A stretch of DNA of 64,000 nucleotides. It comes from Bacillus halotolerans. GTDB taxonomy: Bacteria > Bacillota > Bacilli > Bacillales > Bacillaceae. Location of the stretch: the NCBI RefSeq assembly GCF_001517105.1, contig NZ_LPVF01000011.1:62001-126000 (forward strand), written 5' to 3'. The stretch's first letter is position 1, and the number at the start of each line of letters is the position of its first letter. The translations under genes and the position numbers were made by a program. The notes beneath the pieces are model-generated. The model did not search any database and had not been told where the DNA came from. It saw only the letters and a list, made by a program, of their open reading frames with translations. Shown here piece by piece: positions 1 through 13,671 of the stretch.

Positions 1-1557
1 CAGATTGTCAATGTCAACTGTGCTGCCATCCTCTTTTCGGTAGACAACATGCTCCTTGGAAAAGTGAACCGGCGAATCGATCCCGGCTGCTGCGGCCAGA
101 TTAAACAGCCCCTCACGCAGCGAAATGACGTAGTTGCAGACGCGGTGCTGCTTTTCCTCAACGCTCAGCGCTTTTTGCAGCTTCGGATCTGTTGTCGCAA
201 CGCCTGCCGGGCATGTGTTGGTGTGGCAGACGAGGGCGCGGATGCATCCGACTGAAAACATCATGCCGCGTGCAATGTTGACAAAGTCAGCGCCCAGAGC
301 TAAAGCGACCGCGATTTTGTCAGGGGTCAGCAGCTTTCCGGAAGCAAAAAGTTTCATACGGTCACGCAAGCCGTATTGTCTGAGCAGCGTATCAACGATA
401 GGGAGCGCCGTCATAATCGGGAGGCCGACTGTGTCGGCAAGCTCATAGAAGGAAGCGCCGGTACCGCCTTCACTCCCGTCTATCGTAATAAAATCAGGAT
501 GTTTTCCGCTTTTCTGCATATAAGAAAAAAGCTCATGCAAGTCATCAGGCTGGCCTGCAACAATTTTAATGCCGACCGGCTTTTGACCGACGTCTCGCAG
601 CTTTTCAATAAAATCCAGCATTTCAGGCGCGCTTGAAAATTCATGAAAGCGGTTTGGGCTGTCGATTGACTTTCCGGGTTCGACATTCCGAATGTCTGCC
701 ACCTCTTCTGACACTTTAGCGCCATCCACATGTCCGCCGCGGGTTTTGGCTCCTTGTGCGAGCTTCAGCTCAAACGCTTTAATTTGATCTAGCCGGCTTT
801 TCTTTTTAAATTCCTCCCACGAAAATTCCCCTTTTCTATTGCGTACGCCAAATAGACCGGGGCCGATTTGGCAGATGATATCAACACCTCCCTTTAAGTG
901 ATACTCAGACAATCCGCCTTCACCGGTATTCATCCAAGTGCCGCCCGCCTGGTGCAGCCCTTTTGACAGCGCCGTAATGGCGCGCTCTCCAAGTGAACCG
1001 TAGCTCATGGCGGATTGACCGACTAATCCCTTCACATAAAAAGGCTTTTCGCATGTACTCCCGCCGATGACTTGAACATCATCCGGATGGAGAAAATACG
1101 GATCAGCCTTGGTACGTTCGGCATGCTCGCTGCGTCTGAACAGATTGTCCGAATCGATTTTATAGATGTGGGTTTCGATTTTCGGAGACTGGCCCACACG
1201 CAATTCTTCTTTTTGCTTTGGGAAAAGGGCGTTTCGGATATAATAGCCCGGTTGATCAAAATCTCTTACCGATCCGAATCCCATCATTCTGCTTTTGTAT
1301 TTTCCTGATATGACTGTTTGCTCATATTCTTTTCGTGAAAAAGGCTGTTCCTCATTGTCATTGCTGAATAAATACTGCCGCAGCTCCGGTCCGATTTTTT
1401 CAAAAATATAGCGAAACCTTCCGATGACAGGATAATTGCGGAGGATTGAATGCTCCTTCTGCTTTTCGTCCTTTATGTAGATCCAGACAAACAATGCGAT
1501 GGGGATAACGATGATCCCGATGATAAATGCAATAAGTGCAATAATGATGTATTCCAT
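1..1557 (-). CDS. yerD: YerD, glutamate synthase-like FMN/Fe-S oxidoreductase (3' end outside window)
   Basis: The minus-strand frame is open from the ATG at 1557 to the window edge (519 codons), so only the last few codons are missing. A good ribosome site (AAAGGGAGG) lies just upstream. The N-terminus (residues 3-25) is one hydrophobic membrane segment. The rest matches the central FMN and glutamate synthase domain of the GltB large subunit, with a glycine-rich stretch around MSYGSLGERA and the cluster-ligand pattern C-X5-C-X4-C near CIRALVCHTNTC. Family knowledge: this is a stand-alone domain without the amidotransferase part of GltB. Its substrate is not known. The name rests on my recognition of the B. 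subtilis protein, which has about 525 residues. Confidence 0.9.
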   Translation of the reverse strand, partial: MEYIIIALIAFIIGIIVIPIALFVWIYIKDEKQKEHSILRNYPVIGRFRYIFEKIGPELRQYLFSNDNEEQPFSRKEYEQTVISGKYKSRMMGFGSVRDFDQPGYYIRNALFPKQKEELRVGQSPKIETHIYKIDSDNLFRRSEHAERTKADPYFLHPDDVQVIGGSTCEKPFYVKGLVGQSAMSYGSLGERAITALSKGLHQAGGTWMNTGEGGLSEYHLKGGVDIICQIGPGLFGVRNRKGEFSWEEFKKKSRLDQIKAFELKLAQGAKTRGGHVDGAKVSEEVADIRNVEPGKSIDSPNRFHEFSSAPEMLDFIEKLRDVGQKPVGIKIVAGQPDDLHELFSYMQKSGKHPDFITIDGSEGGTGASFYELADTVGLPIMTALPIVDTLLRQYGLRDRMKLFASGKLLTPDKIAVALALGADFVNIARGMMFSVGCIRALVCHTNTCPAGVATTDPKLQKALSVEEKQHRVCNYVISLREGLFNLAAAAGIDSPVHFSKEHVVYRKEDGSTVDIDNL

Positions 1558-1772
1558 CTGTTAGCCTCCCTTTTTATGTAACCATTTCCACTGTTGGAGC
1601 GTTTCCAAACAATAGAAAATATTACTGTCTGTTTCTATAAAAAGAGAGGGGAAATAGAATCAAAACACCTTTTTCAGTGAATAACGAGAATGACGGTTTT
1701 TTCCGTTTTTCCGCGCTATGTGAATTTGTTATAATGTTTAAATGGTAAGAAACGAATGGAGGAACGGATGAC
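1558..1772. promoter_or_regulatory. yerD/pcrB divergent intergenic region with inverted repeat and pcrB promoter
   Basis: Two divergent genes start from this 215-base gap. An inverted repeat TTGGA-N5-TCCAA sits at 1594-1608 on the yerD side and could be a repressor or catabolite-type operator; this is inference. On the pcrB side TATAAT occurs at 1730-1735, preceded by TG at 1727-1728. That makes an extended -10 promoter, which would explain the lack of a good -35 box. Confidence 0.5.
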
Positions 1773-2459
1773 GTGTACGATGTAACGGAGTGGAAGCATA
1801 TCTTTAAACTCGATCCAAATAAAGATTTGCCTGATGAACAGCTGGAGATTCTTTGTGAGTCAGGGACTGATGCGGTCATTATCGGGGGAAGCGACGGTGT
1901 GACGGAGGATAATGTCCTGCGGATGCTGTCTCAGGTGAGACGGTTTTTGGTGCCGTGTGTCCTTGAGGTGTCAGCGATTGAAGCGATTGTCCCTGGCTTT
2001 GACTTATATTTTATTCCGAGTGTATTAAACAGCAAAAATCCGGATTGGATAGTCGGCATGCATCAGAAAGCCATGAAGGAATATGGAGAACTGATGTCGA
2101 TGGAAGAAATCGTGGCGGAAGGCTACTGTATCGTAAATCCTGATTGCAAAGCCGCGGCTTTAACGGAGGCGGACACCAATCTGAATCATGACGATATCAT
2201 CGCCTATGCGCGCGTGTCTGAGCTGCTGCGGCTTCCGGTTTTTTATCTGGAATACAGCGGCGCTCTTGGGGACATAGAAGCCGTGAAGAAAACGAAGGCT
2301 GTATTGGAAACGTCCACCCTGTTTTACGGAGGCGGCATCAAAGACGCGGAGACGGCATTACAGTATGCCGAGCACGCGGATGTCATTGTGGTGGGCAACG
2401 CTGTGTATGAGAATTTTGATGAAGCGCTGAAGACAGTAGCAGCTGTCAAAGGCGAGTAG
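1773..2459 (+). CDS. pcrB: PcrB, heptaprenylglyceryl phosphate synthase
   Basis: This 228-residue TIM-barrel enzyme of the GGGP/HepGP synthase family joins heptaprenyl diphosphate to glycerol-1-phosphate, making an archaeal-type ether lipid precursor in the cytoplasm. I recognise the sequence: it starts MYDVTEWKHIFKLDP and has the phosphate-binding GGSDG segment (about residues 38-42) and the late FYGGGIKD loop. The start is the GTG at 1773, placed after GGAGG. The nearby ATG at 1768 is out of frame and stops at once. The length equals the usual family length. It is the first gene of the pcrB-pcrA-ligA-yerH cluster, 59 bases ahead of pcrA. Confidence 0.97.
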   Translation: MYDVTEWKHIFKLDPNKDLPDEQLEILCESGTDAVIIGGSDGVTEDNVLRMLSQVRRFLVPCVLEVSAIEAIVPGFDLYFIPSVLNSKNPDWIVGMHQKAMKEYGELMSMEEIVAEGYCIVNPDCKAAALTEADTNLNHDDIIAYARVSELLRLPVFYLEYSGALGDIEAVKKTKAVLETSTLFYGGGIKDAETALQYAEHADVIVVGNAVYENFDEALKTVAAVKGE

Positions 2460-2518
2460 CGAAATGTACGGATTTGGTTTATGATAGAACATATGTTTGT
2501 ATAGGCGGGTGACGAATT

Positions 2519-6768
<4,250 letters not shown>

Positions 6769-6783
6769 GAGGAGTGTTTTCTA

Positions 6784-7974
6784 TTGAAAAAGACGTTGGT
6801 AATGGCGGCAACGGCGGCAGTGTTAATGCTGTCTGCCTGTTCGTCAGGTTTTGGGGGGAAGAAGGAGGAAGAGATTACGCAAAAAACGGCGAAATCATCA
6901 GAAAAAGCGATTATCCCGAAATACAATATCTCTGACTCCTATTACAAAATGGTGCTTCCGTTTAAGGCGGGGAAAGCACGCGGCCTGACAACGGAACAGC
7001 TGAATACAAGACTTGATATTGATGAGTTTGAAACGGGGCTGATGCGCCTTGCCCAGGACTCTTTCTCGACAGACGATTATCTGTTCCAAGAAGGACAATA
7101 CTTAGATGAAGATACAGTATTAAGCTGGCTGGCTCGGAAAAAAACAGGATCTGATCTGAAAAAAGCCCAAAAAGAAGATAAAAACTTTAAAAACGAGGGT
7201 CTGAACCCAGCACTCCCTAGCTCCGGTTCAACTGAAGAGAAAAACGAAAGCAGTCCGGTTTATTTAGCTTCTATGCTGGAACATGATTACTTAGTCAGAA
7301 AAGACAAGAATTCCATCCAGCTTGGCGGCGTTATGATCGGCTTGGCGTTAAATTCAGTGTATTACTACCGTGAAAAAACAGGCGACCCTCAAAAAGAAGT
7401 GGAGATTGACAACAGCACACTCCGTAAACAGGGAGAAAAAATCGCGCAGGAGGTCATTAACCGCCTTCGCAAAAAAGACAACCTGAAAAATGTGCCGATT
7501 ACGATTGCGCTTTACAAACAGGCGTCCAAAACATCAATCGTTCCCGGCAATTTTATCGCCAAAACAGAAGTCAAAGCAGGCTCCTCTGATATCTCAAACT
7601 GGGACGATGTAAATGAAAAATACGTCTTCTATCCGGCCGATACGAGCACTGCAGAGAAATATCCTGATGATACTGAAGTCTTTAAACGGTTCAAAAACTC
7701 AATTGACAACTACTTCCCGAACTACACAGGTGTTGTCGGAACGGCCCTGTATGAAAACGATGAAATGAAGAAAATGAAAATTGAAATTCCGATGCAATTC
7801 TACGGAAAGAGTGAAGTCGTCGCGTTTACCCAATTCTTAACGGGGGAAGTCATGGACTACTACTCAAAGAGCTCACTAGATCTCGAAGTGGATATTACAT
7901 CCTCAGACGGACAGGAAGCGGTCATTCTCCGCGATGCTGGCGATAAAGAGCCGACTGTTCATATTTATGACTGA
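6784..7974 (+). CDS. yerH: YerH, CamS-family lipoprotein
   Basis: This 396-residue lipoprotein begins at the TTG at 6784, after AAGAGGAG. Its signal peptide ends in the lipobox LSAC, with the lipid-modified cysteine at residue 19. A charged linker follows, then a folded domain I recognise as the CamS (sex pheromone cAM373 precursor) family. In enterococci a related signal peptide gives rise to a pheromone. In Bacillus the function of the protein is unknown. It lies 15 bases after ligA and is followed by a strong terminator, so it appears to end the pcrB-pcrA-ligA-yerH operon. Confidence 0.92.
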   Translation: MKKTLVMAATAAVLMLSACSSGFGGKKEEEITQKTAKSSEKAIIPKYNISDSYYKMVLPFKAGKARGLTTEQLNTRLDIDEFETGLMRLAQDSFSTDDYLFQEGQYLDEDTVLSWLARKKTGSDLKKAQKEDKNFKNEGLNPALPSSGSTEEKNESSPVYLASMLEHDYLVRKDKNSIQLGGVMIGLALNSVYYYREKTGDPQKEVEIDNSTLRKQGEKIAQEVINRLRKKDNLKNVPITIALYKQASKTSIVPGNFIAKTEVKAGSSDISNWDDVNEKYVFYPADTSTAEKYPDDTEVFKRFKNSIDNYFPNYTGVVGTALYENDEMKKMKIEIPMQFYGKSEVVAFTQFLTGEVMDYYSKSSLDLEVDITSSDGQEAVILRDAGDKEPTVHIYD

Positions 7975-7983
7975 TAAACATGC

Positions 7984-8023
7984 AAAAAACCCTTGTGCCA
8001 ATTAAGGCTCGAGGGTTTTTTTG
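7984..8023 (+). terminator. Rho-independent terminator after yerH
   Basis: A hairpin with stem halves AAAACCCT and AGGGTTTT is followed by a T run, ending the ligA-yerH transcript 10 bases past the yerH stop. Confidence 0.85.
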
Positions 8024-8158
8024 TGTTACAATTAACAGTATAAGGAAACCGCAATCGTTTCCGCTTCTGCCGAAACAAAAACCAAATGGGGGTATGTTGA
8101 TGCTGGAAATCGTGTAAAAACAATAGAAGAAATCAAAAGCATAGAAAGGGAGATAAAC

Positions 8159-9160
8159 GTGCATAAAGAAATCAAGAAAGTATTTCGTGAGGAGAAGGTT
8201 TTGGCAGAGGCTGCGGAGAGATACGGTTTTTCAAGAAATCAGGTGCGTTTTCTGGCTGATGCCGAAAACTATGTATATGAGTTTATAAAAGACAATGAAC
8301 TTTATATTTTAAAGATTACCCATACAATTCGCAGATCGGCTGATTATATGATGGGTGAAATGGAATGGCTCCGTCATCTGGATGAAGGCGGGCTTTCAGT
8401 CGCAAAACCGATTTTGTCGCTAAACGGCACAGAGATTGAAGAAGTCCCTGACGGAAGCGGCGGAGCATTTTTATTGCGAGCCTATGAAAAAGCGCCGGGG
8501 CGCAAAGTGGACGAATCCGACTGGAATGAAACCCTATTTTTTGAGCTTGGCAGATACACAGGGAAAATGCACAGCTTGACAAAAAGTTACAAGCTCAACA
8601 ATCCTGCTTTTAAAAGACAGGAGTGGGATGAAGAAGAGCAGCTGATGCTTAGAAAATACGTGCCGGAAGACCAGACTCAGGTGTTTCAGCAGGCGGATGA
8701 GCTAATGAATGAACTGCGTCAATTACCAAAAAGCAGGGACAGCTACGGCTTGGTTCATGCCGACCTCCACCATGGCAATTTTAACTGGGACCAAGGGAAA
8801 ATCACAACATTTGATTTTGATGACATCGGCTACAATTGGTTTGTCAATGATATCAGCATTCTCCTCTATAATGTGCTGTGGTACCCGGTCGTTCCATATG
8901 AAAATAAAGCCGTGTTTACAGAGGAATTTATGACGCACTTTATGAACGGATACAGAGAAGAAAATGATCTTGATGCTTCGTGGCTGAAAAGAATACCTGA
9001 TTTTCTCCGCCTGCGTCACATGCTGATATACGGGCTGCTGCATCAAATGTTTGATCTTAACTCAATAGGCGCAGAAGAAAAAGAAATGCTGGCCGGTTTC
9101 AGAAGGGATATAGAAAACCGCACGCCGATCACAGAATTTGATTTTTCTAAGCTCGTCTAG
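8159..9160 (+). CDS. yerI: YerI, aminoglycoside phosphotransferase/homoserine kinase-fold small-molecule kinase
   Basis: The 333-residue protein belongs to the APH/choline kinase/HSK2 fold. It has the Brenner catalytic motif HADLHHGN at about residue 200 and the metal-binding DFDDIGYNW at about residue 220. The start is a GTG at 8159 after AAAGGGAG. The phosphate acceptor is not known. A contribution to resistance is only a fold-level possibility; the gene is core genome in this group, so a metabolic kinase is more likely. It is monocistronic, between the yerH terminator and a terminator shared with sapB. Confidence 0.88.
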   Translation: MHKEIKKVFREEKVLAEAAERYGFSRNQVRFLADAENYVYEFIKDNELYILKITHTIRRSADYMMGEMEWLRHLDEGGLSVAKPILSLNGTEIEEVPDGSGGAFLLRAYEKAPGRKVDESDWNETLFFELGRYTGKMHSLTKSYKLNNPAFKRQEWDEEEQLMLRKYVPEDQTQVFQQADELMNELRQLPKSRDSYGLVHADLHHGNFNWDQGKITTFDFDDIGYNWFVNDISILLYNVLWYPVVPYENKAVFTEEFMTHFMNGYREENDLDASWLKRIPDFLRLRHMLIYGLLHQMFDLNSIGAEEKEMLAGFRRDIENRTPITEFDFSKLV

Positions 9161-9165
9161 AACGA

Positions 9166-9205
9166 AAAAAGCCAATGGGATATAATGCCCCATTGGCTTT
9201 TATAA
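9166..9205. terminator. Bidirectional terminator between yerI and sapB
   Basis: A perfect 12-base stem (9168-9179 with 9189-9200, arm AAAGCCAATGGG) is flanked by A-rich sequence on the left and T-rich sequence on the right, so it can serve both convergent genes. The sapB stop codon overlaps its right edge. Confidence 0.85.
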
Positions 9206-9898
9206 TGTATCGCACTTTACGCCGACGACACCTTCAATGTCTTTTATATCATAGTAGACATCGGTCGTGTATCTGTTTTTATGGACACGGACTTTGACTT
9301 CCATGATCGGAAATTCTTTTTCATGAAGGTCATCGATTCGGACGGAGTGTGTCTTAATGTTTCTTCTTTTCATTTCTTTTAAGATCTCTGTCATTTTGTC
9401 TTTATCAGAAAGTGACATTCTGATGCGGATGTCTTTTTCCTGCAGACGGTCTGGACCGATTTTTCTGACCGCCCACGGCAGAAATTCAACGCTGATCAGG
9501 ATGAACAGAAGGCTGGCAAAGGCTTCTTTATAAAATCCCGCTCCGGTAGCAAGCCCGAGCCCTGCCGCACCCCAAATCATAGCCGATGTGGTTAAGCCGG
9601 AAATGACGTCGTTGCTTTTTCGCAAAATGACACCTGCGCCGATAAACCCGACGCCGGAGATGATTTGCGCAGGCAGACGCAGCGGGTCCATCATGATGCG
9701 GTAGTATTTAGGGAAATGATATGCCGCGTTAATACTGACGATCGTCAGCATGCATGAGCTGACGGCGATAACGATACAGGTTTTTAACCCGAGCGGCTTA
9801 TTCTTCAGCTCGCGCTCCAGCCCGATGACCATGCCAATCAAAGTGGCAATGCCTAATTTTAATAAAATGTCAGGATCAATATACCAGCTCAACAGCAA
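9200..9898 (-). CDS. sapB: SapB, MgtC/SapB-family membrane protein
   Basis: This 232-residue protein belongs to the MgtC/SapB family. The first 140 or so residues form four to five membrane segments with the conserved GLERELKNKPLGLKT and SGVGFIGAGVI signatures. The last 85 or so are a soluble ACT-like domain. In B. subtilis a sapB mutation was found through altered alkaline phosphatase regulation, and family members elsewhere are tied to magnesium stress; the molecular role is unsettled. The called start is the TTG at 9898, close behind a GGGGG ribosome site. A second TTG two codons later (9892) has better spacing, so the start is uncertain by two residues. Confidence 0.92.
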   Translation of the reverse strand: MLLSWYIDPDILLKLGIATLIGMVIGLERELKNKPLGLKTCIVIAVSSCMLTIVSINAAYHFPKYYRIMMDPLRLPAQIISGVGFIGAGVILRKSNDVISGLTTSAMIWGAAGLGLATGAGFYKEAFASLLFILISVEFLPWAVRKIGPDRLQEKDIRIRMSLSDKDKMTEILKEMKRRNIKTHSVRIDDLHEKEFPIMEVKVRVHKNRYTTDVYYDIKDIEGVVGVKCDTL

Positions 9899-9967
9899 CT
9901 TCCCCCTTATCTATGGTGTTTTTAAATAAATATGATTTTCTCACAGTATTTATCGCAAAACAAGGGC

Positions 9968-10003
9968 ACAAAAGCCACCAAGCAGCGCTTGATGGCTTTT
10001 TGA
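9968..10003 (-). terminator. Terminator after opuE
   Basis: On the minus strand, AAAGCCAUCAAGC pairs with GCUUGGUGGCUUU (one G-U pair) and is followed by U residues, directly after the opuE stop. Confidence 0.85.
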
Positions 10004-11482
10004 TTATTTTTTGCGTTTTAACAGTTTTTCCATGACACCGAATAATCGGTAAGAGGCTTTTGCAGGCCGCTTTGTGATCATGCTGACGATAATGCCGGCA
10101 ATCATACTGAGGATAAACCCAGGGATGATTTCGTACACGCCGGTGGATTTTGCCAGGCCGGTTGTAATCCAGATCAACACGGTCGCAGCCCCGACAATCA
10201 TCGCAGCAAGCGCGCCCCATTCGTTCATCCGCTTCCAATACAGGCTGAGCAGAATCGCAGGTCCGAAAGCTGAACCGAAGCCGGCCCACGCGTATCCGAC
10301 CAAATCAAGAATGGAGCTGCTCGGATTCAATGATAAGAATACCGCAATAACGGCAATCACTAAGACGGACAGACGCCCGACCATTACTAATTCTTTATCG
10401 GAAGCTTTTCGTCTGAAAAACGTCCGGTATAAATCCTCTGTCACAGCACTTGCTGTTACTAAGAGCTGTGAGGAGATGGAACTCATGATCGCAGCCAAAA
10501 TAGCTGACAATAAGAATCCTGTAATTAAAGGGTGGAACAAGATTTTAGAGAAGATGATGAATATCATCTCCGGATCTTTTACAGCAACACCAAATTTATG
10601 GGCATAAGCAACACCGACCAAACCGGTCAGCACGGAACCGAGAACTGAAATGATCATCCAGCTCATGCCGATTCGACGCGCAGGCTTTAAATCTTTAATG
10701 TTTTTAATGGCCATAAATCGGACGATAATATGAGGCTGGCCGTAGTAGCCTAAGCCCCAGGCTAAATAGGAAATAATGCTAATGACGCTCGCGCCTTTAA
10801 AGATATCCAATAAATGTGGGTTAACAGCGCCGATTTCATGGAAAGTCGGAGCAACGCCGCCCACGTGGGTAAAAGCAACGATCGGCACAAGCACTAGTGC
10901 TGCAAACATGATCGCACCCTGCACGAAGTCAGTCAGACTGACAGCAAGGAAACCGCCAAACAGTGTGTACAATACGACAACACCGGTAGTCAGAAGCAAG
11001 CCTAATTTGTAATCCGCGCCAAAAGCAGATTCAAACAGCCGTCCGCCAGATACCATACCGGAAGAGGTATACAATGTGAAAAAGATCATGATAACCAAAG
11101 CAGATACGATTTTCAGCAGTGATGAAGAATGCTGGAATCGTTTGTCAAAAAAATCAGGAATCGTAATCGCGTCATCCGCCGCTTCCGTATAAGCACGCAG
11201 CCTTGGAGCCAGCAGCAAGTAGTTTGAGTACGCCCCGATTGTAAGACCTAAAGCAAGCCATAAGGTTGACAGCCCTGTCGCAAACATCGCGCCGGGAACA
11301 CCCATCAGCATCCATCCGCTCATATCCGCCGCTCCGGCAGACAAAGCAGTAACAAACGGCCCGAGACCTCTTCCCCCAAGCATGTAATCGTTGATATCAG
11401 TTGTTTTCTTAAATGCATACCAGCCGATTAACAGCATGGCAATAAAGTAAATTCCTAAAGAAATAATAATTTCAATACTCAC
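10004..11482 (-). CDS. opuE: OpuE, osmoregulated proline:Na+ symporter
   Basis: The 492-residue membrane protein belongs to the sodium/solute symporter (SSS, PutP) family and has about 13 membrane helices. It takes up proline as an osmoprotectant. Recognisable family stretches include the N-terminal GGRGLGPFVTALSAGAADMS sodium-site region (about residues 37-56) and GLGYYGQPHIIVRFMA near the middle. Family knowledge: the B. subtilis gene has a sigma-A and a sigma-B promoter and responds to high osmolarity; a sigma-B-like promoter is visible upstream here. The start is a GTG at 11482 after AGAGAGGG. It is transcribed away from gatCAB. Confidence 0.97.
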   Translation of the reverse strand: MSIEIIISLGIYFIAMLLIGWYAFKKTTDINDYMLGGRGLGPFVTALSAGAADMSGWMLMGVPGAMFATGLSTLWLALGLTIGAYSNYLLLAPRLRAYTEAADDAITIPDFFDKRFQHSSSLLKIVSALVIMIFFTLYTSSGMVSGGRLFESAFGADYKLGLLLTTGVVVLYTLFGGFLAVSLTDFVQGAIMFAALVLVPIVAFTHVGGVAPTFHEIGAVNPHLLDIFKGASVISIISYLAWGLGYYGQPHIIVRFMAIKNIKDLKPARRIGMSWMIISVLGSVLTGLVGVAYAHKFGVAVKDPEMIFIIFSKILFHPLITGFLLSAILAAIMSSISSQLLVTASAVTEDLYRTFFRRKASDKELVMVGRLSVLVIAVIAVFLSLNPSSSILDLVGYAWAGFGSAFGPAILLSLYWKRMNEWGALAAMIVGAATVLIWITTGLAKSTGVYEIIPGFILSMIAGIIVSMITKRPAKASYRLFGVMEKLLKRKK

Positions 11483-11894
11483 GTTTTACCCTCTCTTCAA
11501 TTCTAATAATTTTGCATCACCTCTCAAATTGATGGTGCCAGTTAAGCAGTCTGGCGCAAGTGCGACACAAAAGACATTCTTTTGCAGGTGCACTTGGTAA
11601 CTTAACCTAACAAAGTATTCCCACCCATTCAAGCGATGAAACATAGACGGTCAGCGGGAAATACCGGGGCAAACCTAGAAGGGAATAAAGATTAAAACGC
11701 TTTCAAAAATAATTAAAGTAAAAATTTTCAGAAAAATATTTCGTTTCTCCTTCGCCTCTTTTTAGTATAAAATATATAGGGTATTGTCTCGAAAACACAG
11801 GCCCGCCCCAAGGCGTTTTGTTGCTTTAGAGGGCTTGTTTTTGATATGATCAGTATTATATGACTTAACGGAGAAATATGTGGAGGTGGATCAT
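11483..11894. promoter_or_regulatory. opuE/gatC divergent intergenic region (412 bases), with a cre-like site at 11692-11705
   Basis: Besides the sigma-B promoter, the region has the 14-mer TTAAAACGCTTTCA at 11692-11705, which differs from the catabolite-responsive element consensus at one position (T for G at base 2). Its upstream distance fits control of opuE more than gatC, but this is only inference. No small gene with a credible ribosome site was seen. The gatC ribosome site GTGGAGGTGGA ends the region. Confidence 0.4.
11617..11642 (-). promoter_or_regulatory. Sigma-B-type promoter of opuE
   Basis: Read on the minus strand, GTTTCA (11642-11637) and GGGAAT (11622-11617) are separated by 14 bases, which matches the general-stress sigma-B consensus. 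It lies 135 bases upstream of opuE, consistent with the known stress control of this gene. Confidence 0.75.
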
Positions 11895-12185
11895 ATGTCA
11901 CGAATTTCAATAGAAGAAGTAAAGCACGTTGCGCATCTTGCGAGACTTGCGATTACTGAAGAAGAAGCAAAAATGTTCACTGAACAGCTTGACAGCATCA
12001 TTTCATTTGCCGAGGAGCTGAATGAAGTCAACACAGACCATGTTGAGCCTACAACTCACGTGCTGAAAATGAAAAATGTCATGAGAGAAGATGAAGCGGG
12101 TGAAGGTCTTCCGGTTGAGGATGTCATGAAAAATGCGCCTGACCACAAAGACGGCTATATTCGTGTGCCATCAATTCTGGACTAA
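11895..12185 (+). CDS. gatC: GatC, Asp/Glu-tRNA amidotransferase subunit C
   Basis: The 96-residue subunit stabilises GatA and bridges GatA and GatB in the amidotransferase that converts Glu-tRNA(Gln) to Gln-tRNA(Gln). The family start [17 protein letters not shown] is plain. I take the ATG at 11895, after the strong GTGGAGGTGGA site, and not the in-frame start at 11880, which lies inside that ribosome site. First gene of gatCAB; gatA follows 15 bases after the stop. Confidence 0.97.
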   Translation: MSRISIEEVKHVAHLARLAITEEEAKMFTEQLDSIISFAEELNEVNTDHVEPTTHVLKMKNVMREDEAGEGLPVEDVMKNAPDHKDGYIRVPSILD

Positions 12186-12200
12186 AGGAGGGACACAAGA

Positions 12201-13658
12201 ATGTCATTATTTGATCACAAAATCACAGAATTAAAACAGCTCATACATAAAAAAGAGATTAAGATTTCTGACCTGGTCGATGAATCTTATAAACGCATTC
12301 AAGCGGTAGATGATAAGGTACAAGCCTTTTTGGCATTAGATGAAGAAAAAGCGCGCGCGTATGCGAAGGAGCTCGATGAGGCGGTTGACAGCCGTTCTGA
12401 GCATGGTCTTCTCTTTGGTATGCCGATCGGCGTAAAAGATAATATCGTAACAAAAGGGCTGCGCACGACTTGCTCCAGCAAAATTCTCGAAAACTTTGAC
12501 CCGATCTACGACGCAACTGTCGTTCAGCGCCTTCAAGATGCTGAAGCGGTTACAATCGGAAAACTGAACATGGACGAATTCGCCATGGGGTCATCAACAG
12601 AAAACTCAGCTTACAAGCTGACGAAAAACCCTTGGAACTTAGATACGGTTCCTGGCGGTTCAAGCGGCGGATCTGCGGCTGCAGTTGCCGCGGGAGAAGT
12701 TCCGTTTTCTCTTGGCTCTGATACAGGCGGCTCCATCCGCCAGCCTGCCTCTTTCTGCGGCGTTGTCGGATTAAAGCCCACTTACGGACGCGTGTCCCGT
12801 TACGGATTGGTCGCATTTGCGTCTTCATTAGACCAAATCGGGCCGATTACACGTACGGTTGAGGACAACGCATTCTTGCTGCAAGCCATTTCAGGCGTTG
12901 ATAAAATGGACTCTACAAGCGCAAATGTAGACGTTCCGGATTTTCTTTCTTCATTAACTGGCGATATCAAAGGATTGAAAATCGCGGTTCCGAAAGAATA
13001 TCTTGGCGAAGGCGTCGGCAAAGAAGCGAGAGAATCTGTTCTTGCAGCGCTCAAAGTTCTAGAAGGCCTTGGCGCTACATGGGAAGAAGTATCTCTTCCG
13101 CACAGTAAATACGCGCTTGCGACGTATTACCTGCTGTCTTCTTCTGAAGCGTCTGCCAACCTTGCACGTTTTGACGGCATCCGCTACGGATACCGCACGG
13201 ACAATGCGGAAAACCTGATCGACCTTTACAAGCAAACGCGTGCTGAAGGCTTCGGAAATGAAGTGAAACGCCGTATCATGCTTGGAACATTCGCTTTAAG
13301 CTCAGGTTACTATGATGCGTACTACAAAAAGGCGCAAAAAGTGCGTACTTTGATTAAGAAAGACTTCGAAGACGTATTTGAGAAATATGATGTCATTGTT
13401 GGACCAACTACACCGACACCTGCGTTTAAAATCGGTGAAAACACGAAAGACCCGCTCACAATGTACGCAAACGATATCTTAACGATTCCGGTCAACCTTG
13501 CCGGTGTTCCGGGAATCAGCGTGCCATGCGGATTTGCTGACGGACTTCCGCTCGGCCTGCAAATCATCGGAAAACACTTTGACGAGAGCACTGTATACCG
13601 CGTCGCTCATGCATTCGAACAAGCGACAGACCATCATAAAGCAAAACCTGAACTGTAA
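12201..13658 (+). CDS. gatA: GatA, glutamyl-tRNA(Gln) amidotransferase subunit A
   Basis: The 485-residue amidase releases ammonia from glutamine and channels it to GatB. The amidase-signature Ser-cisSer-Lys triad is present: the lysine in GVKDNI (about residue 79), a serine in [10 protein letters not shown] (about 154) and the nucleophile in [10 protein letters not shown] (about 178). The start ATG at 12201 follows AAAGGAGG with good spacing. The length is normal for the family, and it sits in the gatCAB operon. Confidence 0.98.
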   Translation: MSLFDHKITELKQLIHKKEIKISDLVDESYKRIQAVDDKVQAFLALDEEKARAYAKELDEAVDSRSEHGLLFGMPIGVKDNIVTKGLRTTCSSKILENFDPIYDATVVQRLQDAEAVTIGKLNMDEFAMGSSTENSAYKLTKNPWNLDTVPGGSSGGSAAAVAAGEVPFSLGSDTGGSIRQPASFCGVVGLKPTYGRVSRYGLVAFASSLDQIGPITRTVEDNAFLLQAISGVDKMDSTSANVDVPDFLSSLTGDIKGLKIAVPKEYLGEGVGKEARESVLAALKVLEGLGATWEEVSLPHSKYALATYYLLSSSEASANLARFDGIRYGYRTDNAENLIDLYKQTRAEGFGNEVKRRIMLGTFALSSGYYDAYYKKAQKVRTLIKKDFEDVFEKYDVIVGPTTPTPAFKIGENTKDPLTMYANDILTIPVNLAGVPGISVPCGFADGLPLGLQIIGKHFDESTVYRVAHAFEQATDHHKAKPEL

Positions 13659-13671
13659 GGGGTGAAATGAA

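Noticed and set aside
10074..10607. 177-residue plus-strand frame opposite opuE
   Set aside because: Antisense shadow of opuE, which is a complete recognised symporter gene; no ribosome site.
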